From Desulfocapsa sp. (GTDB taxonomy: Bacteria > Desulfobacterota > Desulfobulbia > Desulfobulbales > Desulfocapsaceae): DNA of 64,000 bases. Shown piece by piece: positions 26,253 through 34,439 of the stretch (the first letter of the stretch is position 1; every line of letters begins with the position of its first letter). The position numbers and the translations under genes were made by a program. Below the pieces are notes generated by a model that ran no database searches, was not told the DNA's origin, and saw only the letters and a list, made by a program, of their open reading frames with translations. Location of the stretch: NCBI GenBank assembly GCA_030145625.1, contig JAQYVF010000001.1:62001-126000 (forward strand). Reading direction: 5' to 3'.

Positions 26253-26927
26253 ATGAATTACGAGGCAAAACTTTCCGATATCATCGCCAGTCTTCCTGAA
26301 ATTGAAGGAGGTTTTCTTTTTGCACCTGAAAAGGGGGTTTATGCAAATCAGGCAACAGAAATTAGCAGCAATGATGACCTGTTACAGATTGCACTGAAGT
26401 TTTCCAAGATCTTTTCCATGCTAACCGTTCATTTTAACGATACGGGCAACTTCCGGGTAACATTCAAAGATCTTGTTCTTTTTGGTATGGTTCTTGACCA
26501 AGGACAATGGCTGTTTTTATTTCATCGCCCTTCTCTTTCTCCCAGTATGGTCAACATGACAGTTCAATTGGCCTTGAATATTGTAACGGATGAAACAGAA
26601 CAAAAGGATAGCCAGGAAGTCACTTCTCCCCCGGTAGAATCATCCCCCCCCCCTGTTCCCGATGAAAACACCACCCTGGAGACACTCCTCGCTCCCGAAT
26701 CTGATTTGAGCCGCCCCCTGAATAGTATCAAAGATGAACTCTCCAAATATATTGGTCCGGTGGCAGAATTGATCTTTGAGGAACTCGCAGAAGAATGGGG
26801 GACAAACTTTTCTCCAACCCTTAAAACCCTTCCCGAGCTCATTCGTCTCCTTGAAGAAGAAATTGACAATGACGATGACCGTAAAACATTTAAAAAGGCT
26901 ACGGATGCCTTTTTAGTAGAGGAGTAA
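26253..26927 (+). CDS. Roadblock/LC7-like protein with Pro-rich linker and C-terminal helical domain
   Basis: Unknown protein, 224 aa. Residues about 1-115 have the alternating pattern of a Roadblock/LC7 domain (LSDIIASLPEIEGGFLFAPEKGVYA, then LVLFGMVLDQGQWLFLFH), the fold of MglB-type regulators of small GTPases. Residues about 120-150 are an acidic and proline-rich linker that includes a ten-C tract at 26644-26653. Residues about 160-222 (YIGPVAELIFEELAEEW and following helices) resemble the short IGP-A helical domain that occurs with roadblock and kinase proteins (DUF8082-like, from memory). A second roadblock-like gene follows after 6 bp. No signal peptide. Confidence 0.7.
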   Translation: MNYEAKLSDIIASLPEIEGGFLFAPEKGVYANQATEISSNDDLLQIALKFSKIFSMLTVHFNDTGNFRVTFKDLVLFGMVLDQGQWLFLFHRPSLSPSMVNMTVQLALNIVTDETEQKDSQEVTSPPVESSPPPVPDENTTLETLLAPESDLSRPLNSIKDELSKYIGPVAELIFEELAEEWGTNFSPTLKTLPELIRLLEEEIDNDDDRKTFKKATDAFLVEE

Positions 26928-26933
26928 CAATTA

Positions 26934-27266
26934 ATGGCAACTGCAAAAGATTTTTCCAGGCTAGGTACCATTGAAGGGGTTGCCCAGTTTATTCTGGTTC
27001 GTAATGACGGATATGTGGTGAGTGAAAATTTTGATGACGCCGTTTCTCTTTCTTCAACTATAGTTACCAGTGGAAAATACTGTGACAGTTTTTCAGAGAA
27101 TCTTTCTGGCAGACGTTATATTCATCTCTGTATAGAACGAAGTTCAGGAGGGAATATCCTTGTTTTTTCTCTTGGACGATACTATCTCGGAATTATTAAA
27201 CACCCGGACATCGACCCACAAGTCCTGGCTGACTCGATTCTGGCTTTCCTGAAAGGGCTTTCCTGA
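26934..27266 (+). CDS. Roadblock/LC7-like domain protein
   Basis: Single-domain protein, 110 aa, with a helix-strand pattern typical of Roadblock/LC7: an N-terminal helix, then GVAQFILVRNDGYVVSEN (residues about 15-32), RYIHLCIERSSGGNILVFSLGRYYLGII (about 60-88) and a final helix. It probably dimerises with itself or with the product of the gene 6 bp upstream. MglB-like GTPase-activating partners are the best-known comparison, but no small GTPase gene lies in this window. nnr follows after 29 bp, so the three genes may form one transcript. Confidence 0.7.
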   Translation: MATAKDFSRLGTIEGVAQFILVRNDGYVVSENFDDAVSLSSTIVTSGKYCDSFSENLSGRRYIHLCIERSSGGNILVFSLGRYYLGIIKHPDIDPQVLADSILAFLKGLS

Positions 27267-27295
27267 ATTTTTCTTTTACCAGCGAAATAACAGCT

Positions 27296-28903
27296 ATGAA
27301 ATTGCCAAGCGCTGCAGAAATGCGCAGTCTCGATCAATGCGCCATAAACGAATATAACATTCCCGGAATTGTCCTTATGGAAAATGCAGGACTGGGGACA
27401 GTCCGGATGATGGAAGAAGAATTGGGACCTGCCGCAAACTCTTTTGCCCTGCTTTTCATTGGTCCAGGCAATAACGGTGGAGATGGTCTTGTCATTGGAC
27501 GACATCTGCATCAACGCGGATGTCAGCCGATTTTCTTTTTCCTTGTCAACCCGGACCAACTTAAAGGAGATGCTGCAGCCAATATGGACATTGTCCGCAA
27601 ACTGCGGCTCCCCTTTCATGTGATCGACAGCGAGGCGCGGGTACAGACTCTTCCTGTCCTCTATAAACAGTTTGTCAGCCGTGGTCAGCCCTGTTATGCA
27701 ATTATCGATGCCCTTTTCGGCACCGGCCTTATTCGTTCAGTGAGCAATCAATTTTTAGAAATTATTAATCTCATCAACTATTCTGATCTGGTTCGAGGAA
27801 TTCCTGTGATCGCGGTTGATATCGCATCAGGTATGGATTCTGACAATGGCAAAGTCCACGGGAGCTGTATCCATGCCGATCATACTGCTACCTACGGATG
27901 TCCAAAACCAGGGCATGTTCTCCATCATGGCCCTGAAAGCACCGGTAAACTCCATGTCATTGACATCGGCATTCCTCCGGAAGCATTAAATCGTGCCAGA
28001 ATCACCACAGAACTACTTGATCGAAACACCACGACCTCACTTGTTTCCCCCTTGAGGCGTATCGACAATGTACATAAGGGGAGCCATGGACACCTTGCAG
28101 TCCTGGCTGGTTCCATCGGAAAAACCGGCGCAGCGACACTTGCAGTAAAAGGTGCCTTGCGAACAGGGAGTGGCCTCGTTAGTCTCTTTACCACAAAATC
28201 GATGAATCCCATTTTTGAGACTCTGCTTGTTGAGGCAATGACTGTTCCCCTCCCCTCTTCTACTGATTTTCTTGGAATCAATGATCTTCTTGCCATTGAA
28301 CATGGTTTGAGAGGAAAGAAGGCTGTCATCCTTGGTCCTGGATTAGGTACAGAAGAGGCCACAGCAGATCTTGTCCTCAAGCTGTATCAGACTGTTGAAT
28401 TACCTATGGTGCTCGATGCTGACGCCTTAAATATCCTGGCAAAAAACCGTGACACGTTAGGTGTGGCGGCAGGCCCCAGAATATTTACTCCACATCCCGG
28501 AGAAATAGCAAGGCTGCTTGGTTGTACTATTAATAACGTTCAGGAAAATCGAATGCGTGCCGCCCAGGAAGCATGTAGAATTTACAGCAAAGAAAGAAAC
28601 GATTGCATCATGATACTGAAAGGTGCCGGTACCATCATTACCTCATCAGGCGGCAACACCTCTATCAACACAAGTGGGAATCCAGGAATGGCAACCGGAG
28701 GAATGGGAGATGTCTTAACCGGAATTATCGGAGGCCTTCTCTGCCAGAATGTCGGCTGTGAAGAGGCTGCGGCAGCCGGAGTCTTTCTCCATGGCATGGC
28801 TGGAGATTGTCTCTACGAACAATACGGTTTCGGCTACACCGCAACTGAACTTAGTGACAAGCTACCGGAATGCATACAGAGTCTTCTCCACTCTGTATCA
28901 TAA
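27296..28903 (+). CDS. nnr: Bifunctional NAD(P)H-hydrate epimerase / ADP-dependent NAD(P)H-hydrate dehydratase
   Basis: Repairs damaged NAD(P)HX. The N-terminal epimerase interconverts R and S forms, and the C-terminal kinase-like domain dehydrates S-NAD(P)HX using ADP. The 535-aa length is that of the fused Nnr. The YjeF_N half (about 1-220) contains IVLMENAG, FIGPGNNGGDGLVIGRHL and IDALFGTGL. The dehydratase half (about 230-530) contains HKGSHGHLAVLAGSIGKTGAA, ILGPGLG, LDADALNIL, FTPHPGEIARL and GNPGMATGGMGDVLTGI, all intact. Confidence 0.95.
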   Translation: MKLPSAAEMRSLDQCAINEYNIPGIVLMENAGLGTVRMMEEELGPAANSFALLFIGPGNNGGDGLVIGRHLHQRGCQPIFFFLVNPDQLKGDAAANMDIVRKLRLPFHVIDSEARVQTLPVLYKQFVSRGQPCYAIIDALFGTGLIRSVSNQFLEIINLINYSDLVRGIPVIAVDIASGMDSDNGKVHGSCIHADHTATYGCPKPGHVLHHGPESTGKLHVIDIGIPPEALNRARITTELLDRNTTTSLVSPLRRIDNVHKGSHGHLAVLAGSIGKTGAATLAVKGALRTGSGLVSLFTTKSMNPIFETLLVEAMTVPLPSSTDFLGINDLLAIEHGLRGKKAVILGPGLGTEEATADLVLKLYQTVELPMVLDADALNILAKNRDTLGVAAGPRIFTPHPGEIARLLGCTINNVQENRMRAAQEACRIYSKERNDCIMILKGAGTIITSSGGNTSINTSGNPGMATGGMGDVLTGIIGGLLCQNVGCEEAAAAGVFLHGMAGDCLYEQYGFGYTATELSDKLPECIQSLLHSVS

Positions 28904-28954
28904 TGGAGGGATAGACGTATCGCTCTTCTCTCTGCCTCTTGCTGCGCTATTTCT

Positions 28955-30295
28955 TCAGGTTTTTTTGTTCTTTCTCTGCTTTTTTCCTGTCAGAACATCG
29001 GCCTTTCCAGCCAGGGTCTCTTTTTCTTCAGAGTGAAAAACAGAAATCGACCCAAATTCCCCATCATAACCAGCGTGCCGGATAACCTGTTTTTTTCGTA
29101 CCCTGTTCACTGCCTCGGCCAATAACGGCGAATAGTTATCAGCAAGGTCTTGAATGGAGACATGCAGAAGGACATTGAGTTCCGAGCCAAATAGTTCTAT
29201 GCATTTAACATAATGACGCCCAACAGTTTTACTATTTGGTCCAACACCTGCAATCTCAGAAAGAACTTCAGCCAGTGGGATAAGGCTGTATACATCTGGA
29301 GCCCCCGCAGGAAATACCGGCGTTTTCCGATCCGCCAGCTCAATCACCCTGGATAAAACACCTATGGTCATTGGCTTCCCACATTCCGGACAGATGCCGG
29401 ACATCTCGCTGCTGGTATAGGGATCGCAACAAAACCCACACTTCCGGTGACCGTCATGATGATATTTCCCCTCTTCCGGATAAAATTCTATTGTGCCGGT
29501 AAGACACTGTTTTCCTTCAGAATCACAGGGGCTTTTGATTGCCTTTTTCATGGAGTAATAATCAAATTCAGTTTCAAAGATATTGGCTTCCCGACAAATT
29601 TTGGAAGGAGAATGACAATCGGAATTTGAGATGAGTGTGTAACGATCCAGAGATGAGACCAGACGGTTCATCTCCGGATCAGAGGAAAGCCCTGTTTCTA
29701 AAGCGAAGATATGGTCGCTGAGATCCCGGAAACAATCTTCCAGACGATCAAAACCTGATTTTGAACCAAACAGCGAAAACCACGGTGTCCAGATATGCGC
29801 TGGAACAAGAAAGCCATCTGGAGCCTTTTCAAGAAGGATCTCCAAAAGGTCACGGGAATCCAATCCAAGTATCGGTCGCCCGTCTGATTCAATATTCCCT
29901 ATGCAGGCGAGTGTTTTATTGACACGCTCAGCTGAAGCAAAATCAGGGACGAAAAGAATATTATGTACCTTTCTGACCTTGCCGCTTCTTTTATAAATGG
30001 AGCTGATCTCAGCAGTAAGAACAAAACGTGTTGGAATTGGTTCTGTTGAGACATCAGACTGCAAAAGTGAAGAGAAATCACGTTTAACCGTTTCTTTCAG
30101 ACAAAAAAATCCTCCCTCCACAGGTTGCAGAGCCTCTTGAAGTTGCTGTAACCATAATGGGTGTGTGAAGTCTCCAGTACCTAGAACATGCACGCCCTTG
30201 ATACGCGCCCAGGCCGCAAGGGAGGCAATATGAGAGGCCTTTGATGTGGCCCTGGAATAGAGTGAGTGAATATGCAGGTCAGCTACAAATCGCAT
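28955..30295 (-). CDS. EndoQ-like PHP-domain DNA-repair endonuclease
   Basis: Homologue of endonuclease Q, which cleaves 5' to deaminated bases (uracil, hypoxanthine) and some abasic sites in Thermococcales and a few bacteria. The 446-aa protein has an N-terminal PHP fold starting ADLHIHSLYSRATS (metal His residues at 8 and 10), GTGDFTHP (about 39), LTAEISSIY, GFLVPAHIWTPWFSLFG (about 158) and NSDCHSPSKI (about 222). It also has a zinc knuckle CGFCC...CPECGKPM (about 288-310) and a C-terminal helical region. This order matches the EndoQ architecture. The role is inferred from homology. Convergent with nnr. Confidence 0.82.
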   Translation of the reverse strand: MRFVADLHIHSLYSRATSKASHIASLAAWARIKGVHVLGTGDFTHPLWLQQLQEALQPVEGGFFCLKETVKRDFSSLLQSDVSTEPIPTRFVLTAEISSIYKRSGKVRKVHNILFVPDFASAERVNKTLACIGNIESDGRPILGLDSRDLLEILLEKAPDGFLVPAHIWTPWFSLFGSKSGFDRLEDCFRDLSDHIFALETGLSSDPEMNRLVSSLDRYTLISNSDCHSPSKICREANIFETEFDYYSMKKAIKSPCDSEGKQCLTGTIEFYPEEGKYHHDGHRKCGFCCDPYTSSEMSGICPECGKPMTIGVLSRVIELADRKTPVFPAGAPDVYSLIPLAEVLSEIAGVGPNSKTVGRHYVKCIELFGSELNVLLHVSIQDLADNYSPLLAEAVNRVRKKQVIRHAGYDGEFGSISVFHSEEKETLAGKADVLTGKKQRKNKKT

Positions 30296-30578
30296 TCAAT
30301 ATATGGGTACATATGAAAAAGAAGAAAAACAGAGAAAACGGCATCAAGAAAGTGTCATCGTTAAACCTATCACAATGACTGCAAATCACAACGGAAGTAA
30401 ACCTGAAGGCTATACTTACTCGCAGGAAAAAACAGCAAGACACGAAAAAACCAGCCCTATTGCATAATGACTAGTTGCTGTAAACAAAAAAGAGTAGAGA
30501 GAATGTGGTGGGGGCAACTATATATTACAAATCATCACAATACGTTACGCCATCAATGGAGAAAGAGGTCCAAATGGA

Positions 30579-30971
30579 TTAACTTCTTATAAGTTTCTGC
30601 ACATAGGTGTTCAGAAAATGATAATCCTGTTCATAAATATTAAGGAATTGGACTCCAATAACATAAGAATTGGCTGTTCCATTTCTTTTACACCACATCA
30701 CTTTCCCCATCACCTTAAGCAGATTATTGTGGCCAGTTTGTTCTGAAGAAATGGCGTTATGCAATGGAATACGTAGTCGAAGAAGAGCATCGGGCAGATA
30801 TCTCCTTTCCGCATAGAAAGAAAGCCCACCACCACTGATATCTCTACCCCGGCATGGCAGAAGAGGAAAATCACCACATGAATCTTCCCCGTTCAGGAGG
30901 CAGACTTCGAGAGTTATATCTAAATGGGCACGGGAATGTTCTCGTCTTTCTACTCCACCACCGCTTTTCAT
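30579..30971 (-). CDS. PilZ-domain protein
   Basis: Putative c-di-GMP effector, about 130 aa from the ATG at 30971, which has GGGGAG seven bases upstream. An earlier in-frame ATG at 31004 would give 141 aa. It shows the PilZ signature: RREHSRAHLDITLEV near the N-terminus (RxxxR-type nucleotide-binding motif, with R-E-H-S-R) and DISGGGLSF (the D/NxSxxG motif) around residue 43, followed by the beta-barrel. It is immediately downstream of the CheB-like gene in the same orientation, which links c-di-GMP sensing to that receiver protein. It ends an apparent leftward block. Confidence 0.85.
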   Translation of the reverse strand: MKSGGGVERREHSRAHLDITLEVCLLNGEDSCGDFPLLPCRGRDISGGGLSFYAERRYLPDALLRLRIPLHNAISSEQTGHNNLLKVMGKVMWCKRNGTANSYVIGVQFLNIYEQDYHFLNTYVQKLIRS

Positions 30972-31009
30972 TTCCTGACTCCCCATAAATACTATTATAT
31001 GCAACTATG

Positions 31010-32218
31010 TCAGGCAGTAGTCACATTTTCTTGATGACTTTCATGAATCTCCCGGATCCGATCAACAACTCCGATTTCATCCAGAGTACCTAACAGATTG
31101 TATTTAGCAAAAGGTCCACTGGTCATGGTCTTCTGCAGACAATGGGCTGGATTTAAAACGCAGCAACTTCCTTTATTCTTCAGGATCTCTCCTAGCCCCT
31201 TGCTTCCATCGTCATCAGCACCAGACAAGAGAACGCCTGCTACTCGATTCTTGAAAGTTTTACTAGCAGAAATCATCAAATTATCGATGCTTCCAGTATT
31301 CGCAGACATCGGATTTGCCTCCATTTGCAGAGTATAGTTCCCACTATATGGAGAAAATTCTACATGTTCATTGCCGGTAAAGATGTAGCAACCGCCTCCT
31401 TCCAGAGTTAATCCATCCTGGGCCAGAGAAACTTTGAAATCACTGATGGCATCAAGATATTTCATAAAGGATTCTACGTGTTCCACCTCATCTCGAATTA
31501 CAACAAGTAATGCCCCACCTATTTCTGGATTTAACTCGGGTATAATTTTCAAGAGATTGGCATATCCGCCTTCCCCACATCCTATCACTGTGACAAAGTT
31601 CACCCTTCTGAATCGCTTTTCACCTACCAGGGAGATATCATCACCGCAGTTATTACATTTTACACTAGCACCTGTCTGTATCGGAGTCTGGATAATATGC
31701 CTCGCTCCGCAGTCCTCACAAAAAACGACTTTTAATTTTGTTTTCGTCAAGACACCGGCTTCAGAGCCCTGTTGCATGGGATCAATGGAGTTTACAGTTG
31801 TCTGGGCAGCAGCAAAGATTTTATCAGCAACAAATTGGCCTTGGTCGGCCATATCCATTCCTTTGAAAAATCTATTTTTACTGATAAAATCCACAGCACC
31901 ATATTTTAACGCATCAAAGCAACGGGCCGAGCCCTTTTTACTGAGGCTGGAGAGCATAATTGTGGGTGTGGGAGTGTGAATCATAAGGTGTTGTAAAGTA
32001 GTCATCCCATCCATGGTCGGCATTTCCACGTCCAGCAAGATAACATCAGGGGTAACCTGAAGGATTATACCAAGGGCTTCTATACCATTAGCAGCCTCAC
32101 CCACGATTTTTATATCATTCCTTTCAGATAGGGTCTCGCGCAGAACTTTCCTCAACACCCAGGAATCATCAACAATGAGAAGTTTTACCGGAGAATCAGA
32201 GTAATTATATTGAGTCAT
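31010..32218 (-). CDS. CheB-like receiver protein with inserted zinc ribbon and degenerate methylesterase domain
   Basis: CheB normally demethylates chemoreceptors. Here the receiver (residues about 10-130) is intact, with Asp63 in ILLDVEMPTMDG. Residues 167-191 form a zinc ribbon (CEDC...CNNC) not usual in CheB. The methylesterase-like domain follows, but where active enzymes read IGASTGG this protein has IGCGEGG at 212-218 (Ser replaced by Gly215), and where they have QHM it has IRD at 241-243 (His replaced by Arg242). Only the third triad residue is kept, as Asp337 in DDDGSKG. It is therefore probably not an esterase but a phospho-regulated scaffold. No cheR, cheA or mcp gene is nearby; a PilZ gene follows. 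Confidence 0.85.
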   Translation of the reverse strand: MTQYNYSDSPVKLLIVDDSWVLRKVLRETLSERNDIKIVGEAANGIEALGIILQVTPDVILLDVEMPTMDGMTTLQHLMIHTPTPTIMLSSLSKKGSARCFDALKYGAVDFISKNRFFKGMDMADQGQFVADKIFAAAQTTVNSIDPMQQGSEAGVLTKTKLKVVFCEDCGARHIIQTPIQTGASVKCNNCGDDISLVGEKRFRRVNFVTVIGCGEGGYANLLKIIPELNPEIGGALLVVIRDEVEHVESFMKYLDAISDFKVSLAQDGLTLEGGGCYIFTGNEHVEFSPYSGNYTLQMEANPMSANTGSIDNLMISASKTFKNRVAGVLLSGADDDGSKGLGEILKNKGSCCVLNPAHCLQKTMTSGPFAKYNLLGTLDEIGVVDRIREIHESHQENVTTA

Positions 32219-32388
32219 ATTTTACTGCCTGTAAAAAATCATAAACAAAGTCTTTTAAAAAGAGATTGTATACTGGTACTATTTTTCATTATAGCATTAG
32301 ATAATGAGAAAAAGTCAAGCCTTTCCCTTTTTTATTCTGGTGACATAGGCAAGCCACATCGTCTGGTAACTTACTAGTTAAAAAGGAT

Positions 32389-33030
32389 TTAACGAACAGA
32401 ATAGATTTCATGTTGTTGTATATATTCACAAACTCCTTCAGGAAGATGTTTGTCCACAGAAAAGCCTTTTGCCACCCGTTTACGTATTTCCGAAGAAGAA
32501 ACAGACGGCGGTGTAACCGAGGAACAGTAAATCCATTTTGGGGAAGTTCTACTGTACCATGCATCTTTTTTTTGCTGATAACCAAGCTGCTCAAAAAGCT
32601 TGTATAACTTCTCGTTATCACATCCCTTACGAGAAAAAACAATGAAATGGATTAAACGTAAAAGTTCCGGATATTCTTTCCATGAAAGGATATCAAGAAA
32701 GGTGTCTGCTCCTGTAATAAAGAAAAACTCCACTAAATGGCCAGAGTGATCCAAAAGATAACGGAGTGTGTCTATGGTATAGGAGGGTGTGGGCAGAAGG
32801 TGCTCAAGAGTAGAAAGAGTTAAGGCCGTCCTGTTACTCACAGCAATTTCAATCATTGCAACTCTATCAGAGAAGCTACTGATTACTTCTTTTTTGTGCG
32901 GTGGAACAGCAGCGGGCAGGAGCAGAATCTCATCAAGATTGTAAAGCTTTCCCGCTGCTTCAGCAAGTGCGAGGTGACCATTGTGGATAGGATCAAAGGT
33001 TCCGCCTAAGATGCCTGTTTTACGTATCAA
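32389..33030 (-). CDS. nadD: Nicotinate-nucleotide adenylyltransferase
   Basis: Joins nicotinate mononucleotide and ATP to give deamido-NAD. The 213-aa protein begins with the nucleotidyltransferase signature GILGGTFDPIHNGHLALAE (about residues 6-24) and has LLPAAVPPHKK, FITGADTF and SSSEIRKRVAKG near the C-terminus (the ISSTxxR-type motif). It overlaps the end of proA by four bases, so translation is coupled in the obg-proB-proA-nadD unit. Confidence 0.95.
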   Translation of the reverse strand: MIRKTGILGGTFDPIHNGHLALAEAAGKLYNLDEILLLPAAVPPHKKEVISSFSDRVAMIEIAVSNRTALTLSTLEHLLPTPSYTIDTLRYLLDHSGHLVEFFFITGADTFLDILSWKEYPELLRLIHFIVFSRKGCDNEKLYKLFEQLGYQQKKDAWYSRTSPKWIYCSSVTPPSVSSSEIRKRVAKGFSVDKHLPEGVCEYIQQHEIYSVR

Positions 33031-34295
33031 CTCCTGACCTGTCCCTGTCCGTACACAATAAATTTCCTGGTGGTCAGTTCCTCCAGACCCATAGGGCCAT
33101 AGGCATGCAGTTTGGTTGTACTGATGCCGATCTCAGCCCCAAGGCCCAGTTGCCCACCATCGTTAAAACGGGTTGAGGTATTGATCATTACCGCCGAGGC
33201 ATCGACCTCGGCAAGAAATCTCTGGGCACTGGTATAATTTTCAGTAATTATGTTCTCGGTATGTTGAGAGCCGTATTGCGCTATATAATCCAAGGCTTCA
33301 TCCATATCATCCACTACACGTACACAGAGAATGAGATCAAGAAATTCAGTGCCCCAATCACTGTCCATGGCTGGTGTTATTTGAGGTGCAATGCGCACAG
33401 ACTCTTTACACCCAAGCAGACGCACACCTGCTTTACTGAGACTTTCAACAAGTGACGGCAGGTAAGACGCAGCAATATCTTTGTGGATGAGGAGTCCTTC
33501 AAGGGCATTACATACACCGGGACGCTGGGCCTTTGAATTAAGAATAATCGGTGTTGCCTTTTCCAGATCTGCCTCCCGATCAACATAAATATGACACACT
33601 CCCTTATAGTGTTTCAACACAGGGATACGAGAAGTCTCTGAGACAAAACGAATAAGCCCCTCACCTCCCCTGGGGATAATAAGATCCAGATATTCTTCCT
33701 GGTTGAGCATAATATTGACAGCTTCACGATCAATCATTGGAATAACCTGGATGGCTTCTGCAGAAACGCCCTGACTCTTGAGAGCTTCTTGGAGAACAGA
33801 AGCAAGAGCCCTGTTGGAATGGATGGCTTCGGAACCTCCCCTGAGAAGGATGGCATTTCCAGCTTTAAGACAGAGGGCAGCGGCATCCACTGTTACATTG
33901 GGCCTGGACTCATATATCATTCCAATCACTCCCAGAGGCACACGCATACGTCCAACCAGGAGTCCATTGGGTCTTTTTACCATTTTGGCTACTGCTCCAA
34001 CAGGATCCGGTAAAGCAGCCACTTCTCGCAAACCAGCCATCATAGAAGCTATAACTTTATCAGAAAGCTCGAGGCGGTCAAGCATAGCAGCAGATAAGCC
34101 TTTCTCTTTCCCGGCAGTAAGATCCTTGGCATTTTCTTTCTGGATATATTGTCGTTTAGCATCAATGACATCAGCCATATGAAGAAGAACGTTGTTTTTG
34201 GCTTCAGTGGATAACGTTACCAAAGACCGTGCAGCCTTTTTTGCCTGTTTAGCCATTTGCTGGATATCGTGAGCAATATTTTCTGAGTGACTCAT
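33027..34295 (-). CDS. proA: Gamma-glutamyl phosphate reductase
   Basis: NADPH-dependent reduction of glutamyl 5-phosphate to the semialdehyde in proline synthesis. The 422-aa length is standard. It has RMRVPLGVIGMIYESRPNVTVDA (about residues 115-137), LLRGGSEAIHSN (about 150) and the active-site Cys in RPGVCNALEGLL (about 265). The C-terminal GPMGLEELTTRKFIVYGQGQVR is typical. It lies 144 bp after proB and overlaps nadD by four bases. Confidence 0.96.
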   Translation of the reverse strand: MSHSENIAHDIQQMAKQAKKAARSLVTLSTEAKNNVLLHMADVIDAKRQYIQKENAKDLTAGKEKGLSAAMLDRLELSDKVIASMMAGLREVAALPDPVGAVAKMVKRPNGLLVGRMRVPLGVIGMIYESRPNVTVDAAALCLKAGNAILLRGGSEAIHSNRALASVLQEALKSQGVSAEAIQVIPMIDREAVNIMLNQEEYLDLIIPRGGEGLIRFVSETSRIPVLKHYKGVCHIYVDREADLEKATPIILNSKAQRPGVCNALEGLLIHKDIAASYLPSLVESLSKAGVRLLGCKESVRIAPQITPAMDSDWGTEFLDLILCVRVVDDMDEALDYIAQYGSQHTENIITENYTSAQRFLAEVDASAVMINTSTRFNDGGQLGLGAEIGISTTKLHAYGPMGLEELTTRKFIVYGQGQVRS

Positions 34296-34439
34296 AGCTT
34301 TCCCCTTTTATTCTTTCAGTGCCGCGCAAATAACGATCTGATCTTTTTATAATAAAAAAACACACTACCTTGCCGTAAACAACCCTATGGTCAAGCCCTT
34401 ATCTTTTCCACAAAAGATACTTAAAAGAGTTCATCAGGA

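Noticed and set aside
30303-30473. 56-codon rightward ORF beside the EndoQ-like gene start
   Set aside because: No ribosome-binding site, polar low-information product and no partner gene.
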